Shown here in pieces: positions 37,715 to 45,474 of a DNA stretch of 64,000 bases. The position numbers and the translations under genes are program-made. Position 1 is the stretch's first letter, and every line of letters begins with the position of its first letter. This stretch comes from Planctomycetia bacterium (GTDB lineage: Bacteria; Planctomycetota; Planctomycetia; Pirellulales; Thermoguttaceae): contig JAUNSJ010000003.1 of NCBI GenBank assembly GCA_030539295.1, positions 62,001 through 126,000 of the forward strand, written 5' to 3'. Below the pieces are notes generated by a model. That model ran no database searches, was not told the DNA's origin, and was given only the letters and a program-made list of their open reading frames with translations.

Positions 37715-38887
37715 TTAGAATCCCAATTCGTAAATCTGACCGATCGGATTGCACATTGCCTGGCAGCCGGTTTCCGTTATGACAACGCCCTTCTCCCAAC
37801 GCAGACCGAATGCCGGCGTGCTGACAAACGTGTCGATCTGAAAGGTCATGTTCTTTTCAAGAGGATAGTCCGATGTGGTTTCCATCCAGGGCGCCTCAAC
37901 TTCGATCATACCGGTACCGTGGCAAGGGCCATATACGTAATTTTCCTTGTGACCGGTCTCAATGTACATCTGGTAGAAATCTTTGGCAACCTGACTGGCC
38001 ATAACGCCTGCGGCCAACTGACGTTCCGTCCAACGATGCGCCTCGAGTCCGAACTCAATGGAGTCACGGCGCTCTGGCGTTAATTTCCCCATACAGACCG
38101 GAATGCCAACGCTCGGCGAATATCCGTCGACCCGGGCCGAAAGATTCAACTGGACAATGTCATTATGGCCGATAACGCGGTCAGGGCGAGAGCGGGAAAT
38201 GGCGTGACTGGTCGACTTCTCACTGAAAATATACATCGGAAGTCCTTCATACTCCGCACCTTGCTCATAGATTGCCCGCTGTGCCACGCCCACCATCTGG
38301 CATTCCGTAACGCCCGGCCGCAAAGCCTTGATAACTTCCGCGGTTGCGTATTCCACAATGGAAAAGCCTTTGCGAATACAGGCAAGTTCATTCTCCGACT
38401 TGATCTTGCGAAGATCGACCATAATCTGGTCCGCACGCACAATTTCCGCCTCGGGATAGGCCGCCTTCAGCCCATCCATCATGACCAGGGTTGTATCCAG
38501 CCAGCTGGCGACCCCGATTCGCAGCTTCTCGCCCGTTACACCCAATGCGTGCAGAACGTCGCGATAGGTCTCTATGGTGCTCTCCGGCGCCTTCGGGTCC
38601 GCCGATTCCCGATATTCCAGCAGGACAAAAATCTTATCAAGATGGCCAAAATCGGCCGCGAATATCTTACTCTCGATCCCGACCATAAGTGCGGCCTCGC
38701 CTGTGGCCGAGATTGCCACTCCCGCTCGCTCGAACAGGGGCCAAAATCCGCTGAAATAACGCACATTCGCAAAATCCGATTCCGTCGAATTCACGATCAG
38801 AACGTCTAATCCCCACTCCTGGATCTTCTTCGCCGCTTTTGCGATGCGATCCTTGTACTCACTGGCCGGGATTTTTACAATTTCCAT
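37715..38887 (-). CDS. Creatinase-like M24 family protein lacking metal-binding aspartates
   Basis: 390 residues in the pita-bread fold: N-terminal domain to about residue 160, then the catalytic domain. In M24 peptidases five ligands (D, D, H, E, E) bind two metals. Here the first Asp segment reads VQLNLSARVDGYSPSVG, so Asp is Asn and the second Asp is lost. The His is kept (GPCHGTGMIEVEAP), the first Glu is Asp (QIDTF) and the last Glu is kept (RWEKGVVITE). Creatinase, a metal-free member that hydrolyses creatine, has the same LN segment. It is probably a non-peptidase C-N hydrolase. First gene of the minus-strand operon, with a consensus promoter upstream. Confidence 0.82.
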   Translation of the reverse strand: MEIVKIPASEYKDRIAKAAKKIQEWGLDVLIVNSTESDFANVRYFSGFWPLFERAGVAISATGEAALMVGIESKIFAADFGHLDKIFVLLEYRESADPKAPESTIETYRDVLHALGVTGEKLRIGVASWLDTTLVMMDGLKAAYPEAEIVRADQIMVDLRKIKSENELACIRKGFSIVEYATAEVIKALRPGVTECQMVGVAQRAIYEQGAEYEGLPMYIFSEKSTSHAISRSRPDRVIGHNDIVQLNLSARVDGYSPSVGIPVCMGKLTPERRDSIEFGLEAHRWTERQLAAGVMASQVAKDFYQMYIETGHKENYVYGPCHGTGMIEVEAPWMETTSDYPLEKNMTFQIDTFVSTPAFGLRWEKGVVITETGCQAMCNPIGQIYELGF

Positions 38888-38999
38888 AACTCTCCTCCTC
38901 TTTTGGTGCTTGACTTTTCCGACAACAGACGCTGGTTTTGACCTGTGCGTTTTCTTAAAAAATGACGCGAACCAGAACCGCCCTTCTCATGTGACCTCA

Positions 39000-39066
39000 A
39001 GTATAGACCAGGCAGGAATTCATGTCAATTGTAAAATTTATTCAATTTCCTTCAAAATTTCGTCAA
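39000..39066 (-). promoter_or_regulatory. Consensus promoter and direct-repeat element of the rhamnose-type operon
   Basis: On the minus strand: TTGACA (39028-39023), 17-base spacer, TATACT (39005-39000), about 110 bases upstream of the M24 gene. Upstream a CGAAATTTT site (from 39062) and a degenerate copy ATAAATTTT (from 39041) lie 21 bases apart, 13 bases before the -35 box, the same geometry as the DUF1559 promoters. Confidence 0.65.
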
Positions 39067-39273
39067 TTTGCCTTCCGCCCCTCTCCGACCGGAAAGAAAC
39101 GGTTCTCCTCGCTCGCAACGGAGTAAGGCTCGTAAAGAATAAAGACGTCAGACTGGCGATATTGTTGCCCGGGAACATCTGGCAAGCAGTCGGGAACGGT
39201 TGTGCTGGCCGAACAGGCCGGGTTTCTGGGACGTGTTACGTGAGTTGAAAATTTCTGTCTCGTTATTGCTGGT
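39067..39273. other. Intergenic stretch without recognisable genes
   Basis: Between the two divergent promoters. No supported open frame, repeat or RNA gene was found; it separates the rhamnose-type operon from the DUF1559 block. Confidence 0.5.
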
Positions 39274-39293
39274 TTTCCCCTGTGATTTTGTGT

Positions 39294-39357
39294 CGAAATT
39301 TTAAATCTATTTTGACGAAATCTCTGTATTGACAAGAGTGATATTATCGGATATACT
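39294..39357 (+). promoter_or_regulatory. Promoter with two-site direct repeat, before DUF1559 gene 3
   Basis: TTGACA (39329-39334), 17-base spacer, TATACT (39352-39357). CGAAATTTT begins at 39294 and CGAAATCTC at 39316 (22 bases apart), the second 13 bases before the -35 box. Confidence 0.65.
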
Positions 39358-39441
39358 AAAATCAACACGAAAAGGGGAAACAAGGTGTCAGAGAAGCAAA
39401 AGTTGTTTTTCTGATTATGGATAATTTTATTGTTTTTTGTA

Positions 39442-39467
39442 TTTTTTGCATTGTTAACAGCAAAAAA
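39442..39467 (+). other. Leader hairpin upstream of DUF1559 gene 3
   Basis: TTTTTTGC (39442-39449) and GCAAAAAA (39460-39467) form a hairpin about 20 bases before the RBS. In copy B (41507-41532) the stem is one pair longer, with G-C where copy A has A-A. Confidence 0.55.
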
Positions 39468-39500
39468 CCAATTTCAACCGTTTCACAAAGGAGATTGAGT

Positions 39501-40692
39501 ATGAAAAAGTTTGTGTTTGTTATCGAATTGTTAAAGTGCGGGGGGGGGGGATCTAAAGAGACCTTCTAAAAAGGCCTTCACTCTCGTCGAACTCTTGGTT
39601 GTGATAGCGATTATCGGGATATTAATCGCTCTTCTGTTACCGGCCGTACAAGCAGCACGAGAAGCTGCCCGCAGAATGCAATGCTCGAACAACCTGAAAC
39701 AGGTTGGCGTTGCTCTGCACAATTATCATGACGCGCACGGCACACTGCCGGCAGGCGCCGCAAGTTGGGGTAGTTCCAGTACCGAAGGTGAAATGGGCCC
39801 CGGATTTACACTGTGCCCCTTTATGGAGCAGTCTTCCTTTTACGATGCCGTTGTCGCAACCTGGACGCCCGGCGGCGCCACGGCCGAAGACAGAGCCCTG
39901 AAACCGGACACGCGTTCCTATAGCGGCTTTGCCGAAGTCGTTATGTCGAATTTGTGCTGTCCTTCAGACGCCGGGTCGAAGGATATCCTGGCCTTTACCG
40001 AATGGACTTCCGCGGGCACCAACATTGTGTGGAGTTACGCCGATATGTTCTATTCGTACAACAAGACCACGGATATCAAGAACGACAGCAAGTGGGGCAC
40101 GGCTGCGGGCAAAAGAAATCGTTCGCCGTTCATGTACGACACTTGGCATTCGTTCAGTGATATTCTGGACGGGACTTCCAATACGCTTGCCGCGTCGGAA
40201 GCTGCCGCGTCGAGTAATCCGAACAATGGTCAGAACGAATTGCGAGTACGCGGCGGGACCGCGGTTCCGAGCAGTTGGATGGACAGTGGAAAACTCTATC
40301 CGGAGAAGTGCCTGAATACACGTGACTTGACTGCGCCCAATTTATTGAGCCTCTCTTATGCACAACGGTCGGTTCGCTGCCGTCGTTGGGCTGCTGGGCA
40401 GGGCTACAATACAGGTTTCAACACGATTCTGCCGCCCAACTCGCCTTCGTGCCGTTGGAAAAGTGCCAATACAACGAAGCATCCTGGGATCTATTCGGCG
40501 AGCAGTTTTCACAGTGGCGGCTGCAATGGCTTAATGCTTGATGGTTCCTGCCGCTTCGTCTCCGACACGATTGACGTCGGCAGTATGAACGCCTCGCCGT
40601 ACAAACCGGCGGAGTATCTCTACACGGTCAGTCCGTTTGGTGTTTGGGGAGCTATGGGTTCTATTGCCGGTGGCGAAACAGCAAGCATGTAA
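39501..40692 (+). CDS. DUF1559 / H-X9-DG prepilin-type protein 3, interrupted by an 11-G frameshift
   Basis: ATG 39501 follows CAAAGGAGATTGAGT and begins [13 protein letters not shown]. An 11-G run (39540-39550) then shifts the reading frame, and translation stops at 39567 after 22 residues. The body in the other frame reads [23 protein letters not shown]1559 domain with [16 protein letters not shown], and [12 protein letters not shown] (H-X9-DG). With 10 G the protein would be [20 protein letters not shown] and continue, about 396 residues. The only alternative start for the body, TTG 39595, would delete the prepilin cleavage site. Followed by a lipoprotein gene 30 bases downstream. Interpreted as a phase-variable gene in the OFF state; sequencing error or slippage are alternatives. 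Confidence 0.8.
39540..39550 (+). repeat. Poly-G tract (11 G) in DUF1559 gene 3
   Basis: Longest homopolymer of G in the window. Ten G would be in frame with the body; eleven are present (OFF, plus one). Confidence 0.9.
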
Positions 40693-40722
40693 CTTTCGGT
40701 TCCAGAGAAAAGGAGCATTCCT

Positions 40723-41241
40723 ATGGTAACGCGGCATACAATGTCTCTTGTTGCCGCCTCCCTGCTGGCTTTGCTGACAGGGTGTGCGACGCAAAAAACT
40801 CCGGACGGTTTGCCTGACCTTGTTCCCTGTAAGGTGACAATAACCCAGTCGGGCGCTCCGGTGGAAAACGTTGAAGTTTACTTAAAGAACAAGAACAAAG
40901 AGGAAGGGTGGGCTACGGCCGGCCGCACCGACGAGTCGGGTACGGCCGAAATGTACTCCTTAGGGAAATATAAAGGGATTCCGAAGGGCGAATACATTGT
41001 CGTTCTCCAGAAGACGGTCCCCGACGACCCGGACGCCTACAAGGCGGCCATAGAAGCCATCCGCGCCGGTCAAAAGCCGTTACGCGACCACTTTAAGTTA
41101 TATTCCGTCTTTGATACGAAATATAACACCGAAGAGACGTCGGACCTTGAGGTTACCGTCGAGAAAAGAACGAAAGAGTCTTTTGATCTCGGTGCCCCGG
41201 TCCAAATTGAAGTGGGTAAAATCACCCGCGAAGATTTATAG
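40723..41241 (+). CDS. Small lipoprotein paired with DUF1559 gene 3
   Basis: 172 residues. Lipobox LLTGC after a short hydrophobic signal, mature N-terminus CATQKTPDGLPDLVPCKVTI. A transthyretin/CarboxypepD-regulatory-like beta domain (VTITQSGAPVENVEVYLKN...GRTDESGTAEMYS...GIPKGEYIVVLQKTV) is followed by a helical region and a final strand. AAAAGGAGCATTCCT gives a clear RBS. It shares the fold and the gene position of the lipoproteins at 14504 and 16657 but is diverged in sequence. A strong terminator follows. Confidence 0.8.
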   Translation: MVTRHTMSLVAASLLALLTGCATQKTPDGLPDLVPCKVTITQSGAPVENVEVYLKNKNKEEGWATAGRTDESGTAEMYSLGKYKGIPKGEYIVVLQKTVPDDPDAYKAAIEAIRAGQKPLRDHFKLYSVFDTKYNTEETSDLEVTVEKRTKESFDLGAPVQIEVGKITREDL

Positions 41242-41269
41242 TCTCGCTGTCTTTAAGTCCATAAAACGC

Positions 41270-41314
41270 AACAGGCCGTCCGATACGCAATATTGGACGG
41301 CCTGTTGTGTTTTT
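41270..41314 (+). terminator. Intrinsic terminator after lipoprotein 3
   Basis: Perfect arms AACAGGCCGTCC (41270-41281) and GGACGGCCTGTT (41295-41306), then GTGTTTTT. It ends the gene 3 cassette, so gene 4 downstream is driven by its own promoter. Confidence 0.88.
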
Positions 41315-41360
41315 ATGGCGAGCGGATATGGCGACGCTTTCCCCCTCTGTGATTTTGTGT

Positions 41361-41423
41361 CGAAATTTCAATATATTTTGACGAAATCTCTATATTGACA
41401 AGAGTGATATTATCGGATATACT
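41361..41423 (+). promoter_or_regulatory. Promoter with two-site direct repeat, before DUF1559 gene 4
   Basis: TTGACA (41395-41400), 17-base spacer, TATACT (41418-41423). CGAAATTTC begins at 41361 and CGAAATCTC at 41382, 21 bases apart. Confidence 0.65.
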
Positions 41424-41565
41424 AAAATCAACAGAAAAGGGAATCAAGGCGTCAGAGAAGCAGACGTTGTTTTTCTGATTAGGGGTAATTTTTATTGTTT
41501 TTTGTATTTTTTGCGTTGTTAGCCGCAAAAAACCAATTTCAACCGTTTCACAAAGGAGATTGAGT

Positions 41566-42677
41566 ATGAAAAAGTTTGTGTTTGTTGTCGAATTGTTAAA
41601 GTGCGGGGGGGTAATCTAAAAAAGGCTTCTCAAATGGCCTTTACTCTCGTTGAACTTCTGGTTGTGATAGCGATTATCGGGATTTTAATCGCGCTACTCC
41701 TGCCGGCGGTGCAAGCGGCGCGGGAAGCTGCCCGACGCATGGAATGTACGAATAAACAAAAACAGGTTATTCTCGCCATGCACAATTATCACGATGTTCA
41801 AGAGGTGTTTCCGTATGGCGGAATAATTGAAGTAGGTTTCTTAGATATCAACTGGATGCTTGGTATCTTACCATTTATCGAACAGAACGCTTTATTCGAT
41901 TCCTATAATAAGGCACAGGTTTACTACGGGGGTGAAAATGGAGCACTCATCAATGGCAAAGTCATCCCCACGCTGCGCTGTCCAAGTGACTCGCAGGCCG
42001 ATTATGTTGAACTGAAAGTCTGGGGAATTGATTGCCTCCTACCCCAACACAATTACGTTGCTTGTATTGGAAATACAGTACTACCGAATAGTGGTACCAG
42101 GTACGGTTGGACGACCGCTATTAAAGATTCCAGCGACAAGGTATTGGCAACCCATAATGGCGCCATGTTTCGGATAGGACGTGTTTCTACTGAGGTGATA
42201 GACTCCTTTGATGGCATGAGTCCTACGTGGCAGGCGAACATGGCCTTTCTTACGGACGGAACGTCGAATACGCTTGCTTTATCGGAACTTGTATGTGGCC
42301 GTCAAGCGGACGATCTTACGCAATACGACATGAGAGGCACATCTTGGGGAAGTTTGATGGCATGGTTTACCACGTTCTTTACCCCCAATTCCACTGCTGG
42401 CGATTATCTTATTGCCGGCGGGTATTGCGTCAATGAGCCTAAGAGGAATCTTCCATGTGTAGGCGAGGAAACATTCGATGACACCTACACGCCGGTCCAC
42501 AAAGATGGCCACGCTTCTTACGGGAGCTATACGTGCATAAGCGCGAGGAGTCGACATGCGGGAGGGGTTAACGGTGCCTTGGCCGATGGCAGTGTTCGCT
42601 TTTTTCCTGACACAGTAAGCCAAGCGATTTGGCATGCGGTCGCCTCCGCGCAAGGTAGTGAAACGACCACATTATAG
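41566..42677 (+). CDS. DUF1559 / H-X9-DG prepilin-type protein 4, interrupted by a 7-G frameshift
   Basis: ATG 41566 follows the same CAAAGGAGATTGAGT as gene 3 and begins MKKFVFVVELLKC. A 7-G run (41605-41611) leads to a stop at 41617, giving only MKKFVFVVELLKCGGVI. The body in the other frame reads [23 protein letters not shown]1559 with ECTNKQKQVILAMHNYHD, and HAGGVNGALADG (H-X9-DG). With 8 G the junction becomes CGGGNLKKAS, matching the [10 protein letters not shown] restored in gene 3. A GTG at 41601 could start the body frame but lacks a Shine-Dalgarno. The body differs considerably from gene 3 while the leader does not. Followed by a lipoprotein gene. Read as phase-variable, OFF by minus one. 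Confidence 0.8.
41605..41611 (+). repeat. Poly-G tract (7 G) in DUF1559 gene 4
   Basis: Seven G where eight are needed for the start codon to be in frame with the body. Confidence 0.85.
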
Positions 42678-42698
42678 AAGTCAGGTAAGGAGGAGAAC

Positions 42699-43145
42699 AT
42701 GAGAAATTCAACGTTTGTACTGTCCGTTTTGTTTTTGACGACTCTGACCCTATGTGGCTGTAGCGGGTCGAACAGGCGGTCGGGAATAACAGGTACCGTA
42801 ACATTGGGCGGAACGGTTCTGTCCGAAGGTAACATTATATTCACGCCGATAGATGCACAGTCGGGTGACGCAGCAATAGCCGGAGCACAAATTGCCAATG
42901 GTAAATATGCGATTGATGCCACGCCGGGACTCGTACCAGGAGACTATATGGTCTCTTTCGTGGCGACAAGGAATATTCCCGGTAAGACGAAGAAGATTAC
43001 GGGAACTTCCGGAAAACAGGTTGAAGTTCCCGTAACGGAAAATATAATCCCCGACGACTATGGCATAAAAACTGAACAAAAAGTGACGGTAACCCAGGGG
43101 AGAAATCGCTACGATTTTGATATTCCCGCCTTAACAGAGGAATAG
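42699..43145 (+). CDS. Small lipoprotein paired with DUF1559 gene 4
   Basis: 148 residues. Signal peptide with lipobox TLCGC, mature part starting CSGSNRRSG. A single carboxypeptidase-regulatory-like beta domain: TGTVTLGGTVLSEGNIIFTPID, ANGKYAIDATPGLVPGDYMVSF, ending YDFDIPALTEE. This type is common in planctomycetes next to DUF1559 genes. GGTAAGGAGGAGAAC is a strong RBS, 21 bases after the DUF1559 stop. It is shorter and of a slightly different subtype than the other three lipoproteins. Confidence 0.85.
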   Translation: MRNSTFVLSVLFLTTLTLCGCSGSNRRSGITGTVTLGGTVLSEGNIIFTPIDAQSGDAAIAGAQIANGKYAIDATPGLVPGDYMVSFVATRNIPGKTKKITGTSGKQVEVPVTENIIPDDYGIKTEQKVTVTQGRNRYDFDIPALTEE

Positions 43146-43157
43146 AATTCTTCCGAT

Positions 43158-43200
43158 AAATACCATATTTTTTTATCTCGGATAAGCAGATGTGGTATTT
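43158..43200 (+). other. Weak hairpin after lipoprotein 4
   Basis: AAATACCA (43158-43165) and TGGTATTT (43193-43200) with a T-rich loop; possible 3' end of the gene 4 transcript. Confidence 0.35.
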
Positions 43201-43227
43201 GCCAAGGTTGGGCCAAGGCGATAATAA
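43199..43227 (+). promoter_or_regulatory. Putative promoter of the secreted beta-propeller glycosidase-like gene
   Basis: TTGCCA (43199-43204), 17-base spacer, TAATAA (43222-43227), about 90 bases before the start codon. Confidence 0.45.
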
Positions 43228-43318
43228 AGAATCACGGTCTCGTGTCAGCCAAGTCCGATTGCACTGCTGATTCAGGCCAAGTAAAAAATTTCCTACAGAA
43301 ATAAGAGAAGGAGACAAG

Positions 43319-45334
43319 ATGCAAATGACAAAACAGTGTATAAAACCTTTTATCGCGATGACAGTTACGATCGCCGTGCTCTTCGGCGTGATGTCGCCTC
43401 TTTCAGGAGCAGAGGCTCGCGTGGAAGCTTCACTTTCCGCAGAGGCGGTGCAGCCCGGCGCGGTGCTTCTGTCGTATACGGCTGTGAGTGAAACGGTCGT
43501 AAGTGGTTTTTCCATATGGCTTACGAACTGTCTGCCGCCTGCGGAACCGGTGACCGTTGTCCTTTCTGCGGCGGATCGGGAACAAGGTGCCCCATTAACC
43601 ATGCCGGCCTTACAAAGGCCATTGTATTGTTATTGCCGGCCACATACCCATGATCCGAGTGGTTTTCCACCGTACGATATTGCACGCGTCTGGTGTCACG
43701 CACTGGATGACCCGATTACATTGCAAAAAGGTGAATCCGTTCAGCTTGTTGTTAAAGCTACCGGTACGATGAGAAGTGGACTTTCCGGAGCACTTCAAAT
43801 TCAGGGGGAACACAAACTGGCCGACATGGAGCGTCCGTTTCGCGACTGTCGCACCAATGGCCCCGTCTGTCGTATTCCATGGGAGAAATCGCAGACGATC
43901 GCGGTCGGTACACAAAAGAAGTTTGATCCACTCTGTGCCCCACAAAATAATTCTTCCGTAATTGCCGACGACGATGGCACGCTCTGGCAGTTCACCGCAT
44001 ACTACTCGGTAGACGAGCAGTATGGAGGCGGTCGTGGCGGGTCCTATTCCCGAATCTTTGCCTATAAAAAATCGCCGCATTCGGAAGTATGGGAACTGCA
44101 TGGACTGGTGGCCGATGTTCTCGATGGTAGTACCTATTCCGGCGATCCCTTCGTCTTCCGCGACCTGTCAGGCACGCCTTGTCTCGTTTTTACGACTTGC
44201 GACGGAACAGACGGGTTTGCCGATTGGCAGTTTAATGATACGCGTCTTATGCGGTCAAAGACAAAAAGTTTTGCCGGGCCTTGGAATGAACCAACAATGC
44301 TGTTCGAAAAATATCCACGAGAGCCGGACGACAACAAAACGGGAGGGCGTGCCAATTGTGTTCGAATTTATTCCCGTCCCAAGACAAACGATTATGTCTT
44401 CTGCTGGAATCATGGCACAGGAAATATGGATATTCGTGCGATTATTATTCCTGACCTGGATACACTCATTACGCACGAGCAGATTAATAATGGCTCCATT
44501 GTCGCAGAAAATCAGGAGGAAGGGGGCGGCGGATTCCAGTGTGGCGATAAAGGATACTACAGTACCTGGCAGATTCCTTGGCTTAACGACCCGAATGGTC
44601 AGCAGCGGTTATACGAATTTGATTTGGCCGATGCGACGAATCCGGAAGCGTGGCATGTTGTGCCAGGGTCCTTTGGCTTTAACGACGGTACGGACGCAAC
44701 TCGCGATGGAGGTTGTACGGCCGACGCCTGGGCAATTTCCGCAGTACGTGATGAGCTTTGGGCCAGTGCCTGTGAGTACAGCGTCACAGAAAATAAAAAT
44801 TATTTAACAGCACGCTGTGTCAAACGCAAAGAAGGCGAAGTCATACCGCGAAGTGACGTCTTTCGTTATGGCGCCGTTCGGACGCGACTCTATCATGAAA
44901 CCGCCCCGGTTGTGGAGTATGCCGTTGGTAAAATCTGTTCGCTGGAATATGATTTTCGCAGTTGGGGCGACGAGGCTTGGGCGATTATCGGTCTTGGCCC
45001 CTCGGATTTACCGCTCTTGAACGGGTCCCTCTTTTTTGAAATGTCGCCTACCGGCTGTCGTTTCGTCGCCACGGATGCCGATGGCGGTCAGACCCAACTG
45101 GTAAAGGCAGAAGAGAACGCACCTCGCTGGTCGTCTGACAAGACATTCCACATCAAACTGACGCGTTACGAAAACGAATTCATCGCGTTCGTCGACGGAA
45201 AGGAAGTTCTGCGTACTACAATTAGCGACGCAAAAGTTCTTGAGCAGATTAACAAGAACCCGCGTTTTAAATTCTACGGCTGGCAAGGCAGTCTTTACGA
45301 AATCTCAAGTGCGATTCTGACCGACGGTCAATAA
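43319..45334 (+). CDS. Secreted beta-propeller glycoside-hydrolase-like protein (GH43/GH32/GH117 type)
   Basis: 671 residues with a signal peptide (cleavage near LSGAEA). A strand-rich N-terminal domain (to about residue 190) is followed by repeated propeller-blade motifs: SSVIADDDGTLWQFTAYYS, SRIFAYKKSPHSEVWELHG, YSGDPFVFRDLSGTPCLVFTTCDG, TRLMRSKTKSFAGPWNEP, GGRANCVRIYSRPKTNDYVFCWNHG. This is the look of five-bladed glycosidases. A C-terminal laminin-G/concanavalin-like domain (about residues 510-671) ends in RFKFYGWQGSLYEISSAIL. Acidic catalytic residues cannot be assigned. RBS GAAGGAG precedes ATG 43319. It may act on a glycan to feed the sugar genes nearby. Confidence 0.6.
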   Translation: MQMTKQCIKPFIAMTVTIAVLFGVMSPLSGAEARVEASLSAEAVQPGAVLLSYTAVSETVVSGFSIWLTNCLPPAEPVTVVLSAADREQGAPLTMPALQRPLYCYCRPHTHDPSGFPPYDIARVWCHALDDPITLQKGESVQLVVKATGTMRSGLSGALQIQGEHKLADMERPFRDCRTNGPVCRIPWEKSQTIAVGTQKKFDPLCAPQNNSSVIADDDGTLWQFTAYYSVDEQYGGGRGGSYSRIFAYKKSPHSEVWELHGLVADVLDGSTYSGDPFVFRDLSGTPCLVFTTCDGTDGFADWQFNDTRLMRSKTKSFAGPWNEPTMLFEKYPREPDDNKTGGRANCVRIYSRPKTNDYVFCWNHGTGNMDIRAIIIPDLDTLITHEQINNGSIVAENQEEGGGGFQCGDKGYYSTWQIPWLNDPNGQQRLYEFDLADATNPEAWHVVPGSFGFNDGTDATRDGGCTADAWAISAVRDELWASACEYSVTENKNYLTARCVKRKEGEVIPRSDVFRYGAVRTRLYHETAPVVEYAVGKICSLEYDFRSWGDEAWAIIGLGPSDLPLLNGSLFFEMSPTGCRFVATDADGGQTQLVKAEENAPRWSSDKTFHIKLTRYENEFIAFVDGKEVLRTTISDAKVLEQINKNPRFKFYGWQGSLYEISSAILTDGQ

Positions 45335-45356
45335 GAGTTAATACGGAAAAAGCAAA

Positions 45357-45402
45357 AAGTCCGGGATGTGGGCCGCATGGCTTTTGTATCCCGGACTTGT
45401 TT
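45357..45402. terminator. Bidirectional-type terminator between the glycosidase-like gene and rho
   Basis: Perfect arms AAGTCCGGGAT (45357-45367) and ATCCCGGACTT (45388-45398), followed by GTTTTC and preceded by A-rich sequence on the other side. Confidence 0.85.
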
Positions 45403-45474
45403 TCATGATATTTTCTGGCTATTTTGCGACCGTCACGTGTCGTGAACGGACCCTCAAGGCGGCCTGTGCGGCTG

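Larger units (their letters stand above)
39274..39550 (+). repeat. Duplicated leader module, copy A (promoter, hairpin, RBS, start codons, poly-G)
   Basis: About 275 bases nearly identical to 41338-41611, covering the direct repeats, promoter, 5' leader, RBS, the first 13 codons and the G tract. The similarity weakens after the prepilin segment, so the leader has been copied or kept as a unit. Confidence 0.85.
41338..41611 (+). repeat. Duplicated leader module, copy B
   Basis: Counterpart of 39274-39550, carrying the same promoter, leader hairpin (41507-41532), RBS and first 13 codons. Confidence 0.85.

Noticed and set aside
39595..40692. Short DUF1559 gene 3 starting at TTG 39595
   Set aside because: It would start inside the prepilin motif and delete the cleavage site; ATG 39501 with a conserved RBS and N-terminus is far better.
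43158..43200. Hairpin after lipoprotein 4 as a strong terminator
   Set aside because: The stem is only eight AT-rich pairs with the T-run in the loop; kept as a weak structure only.
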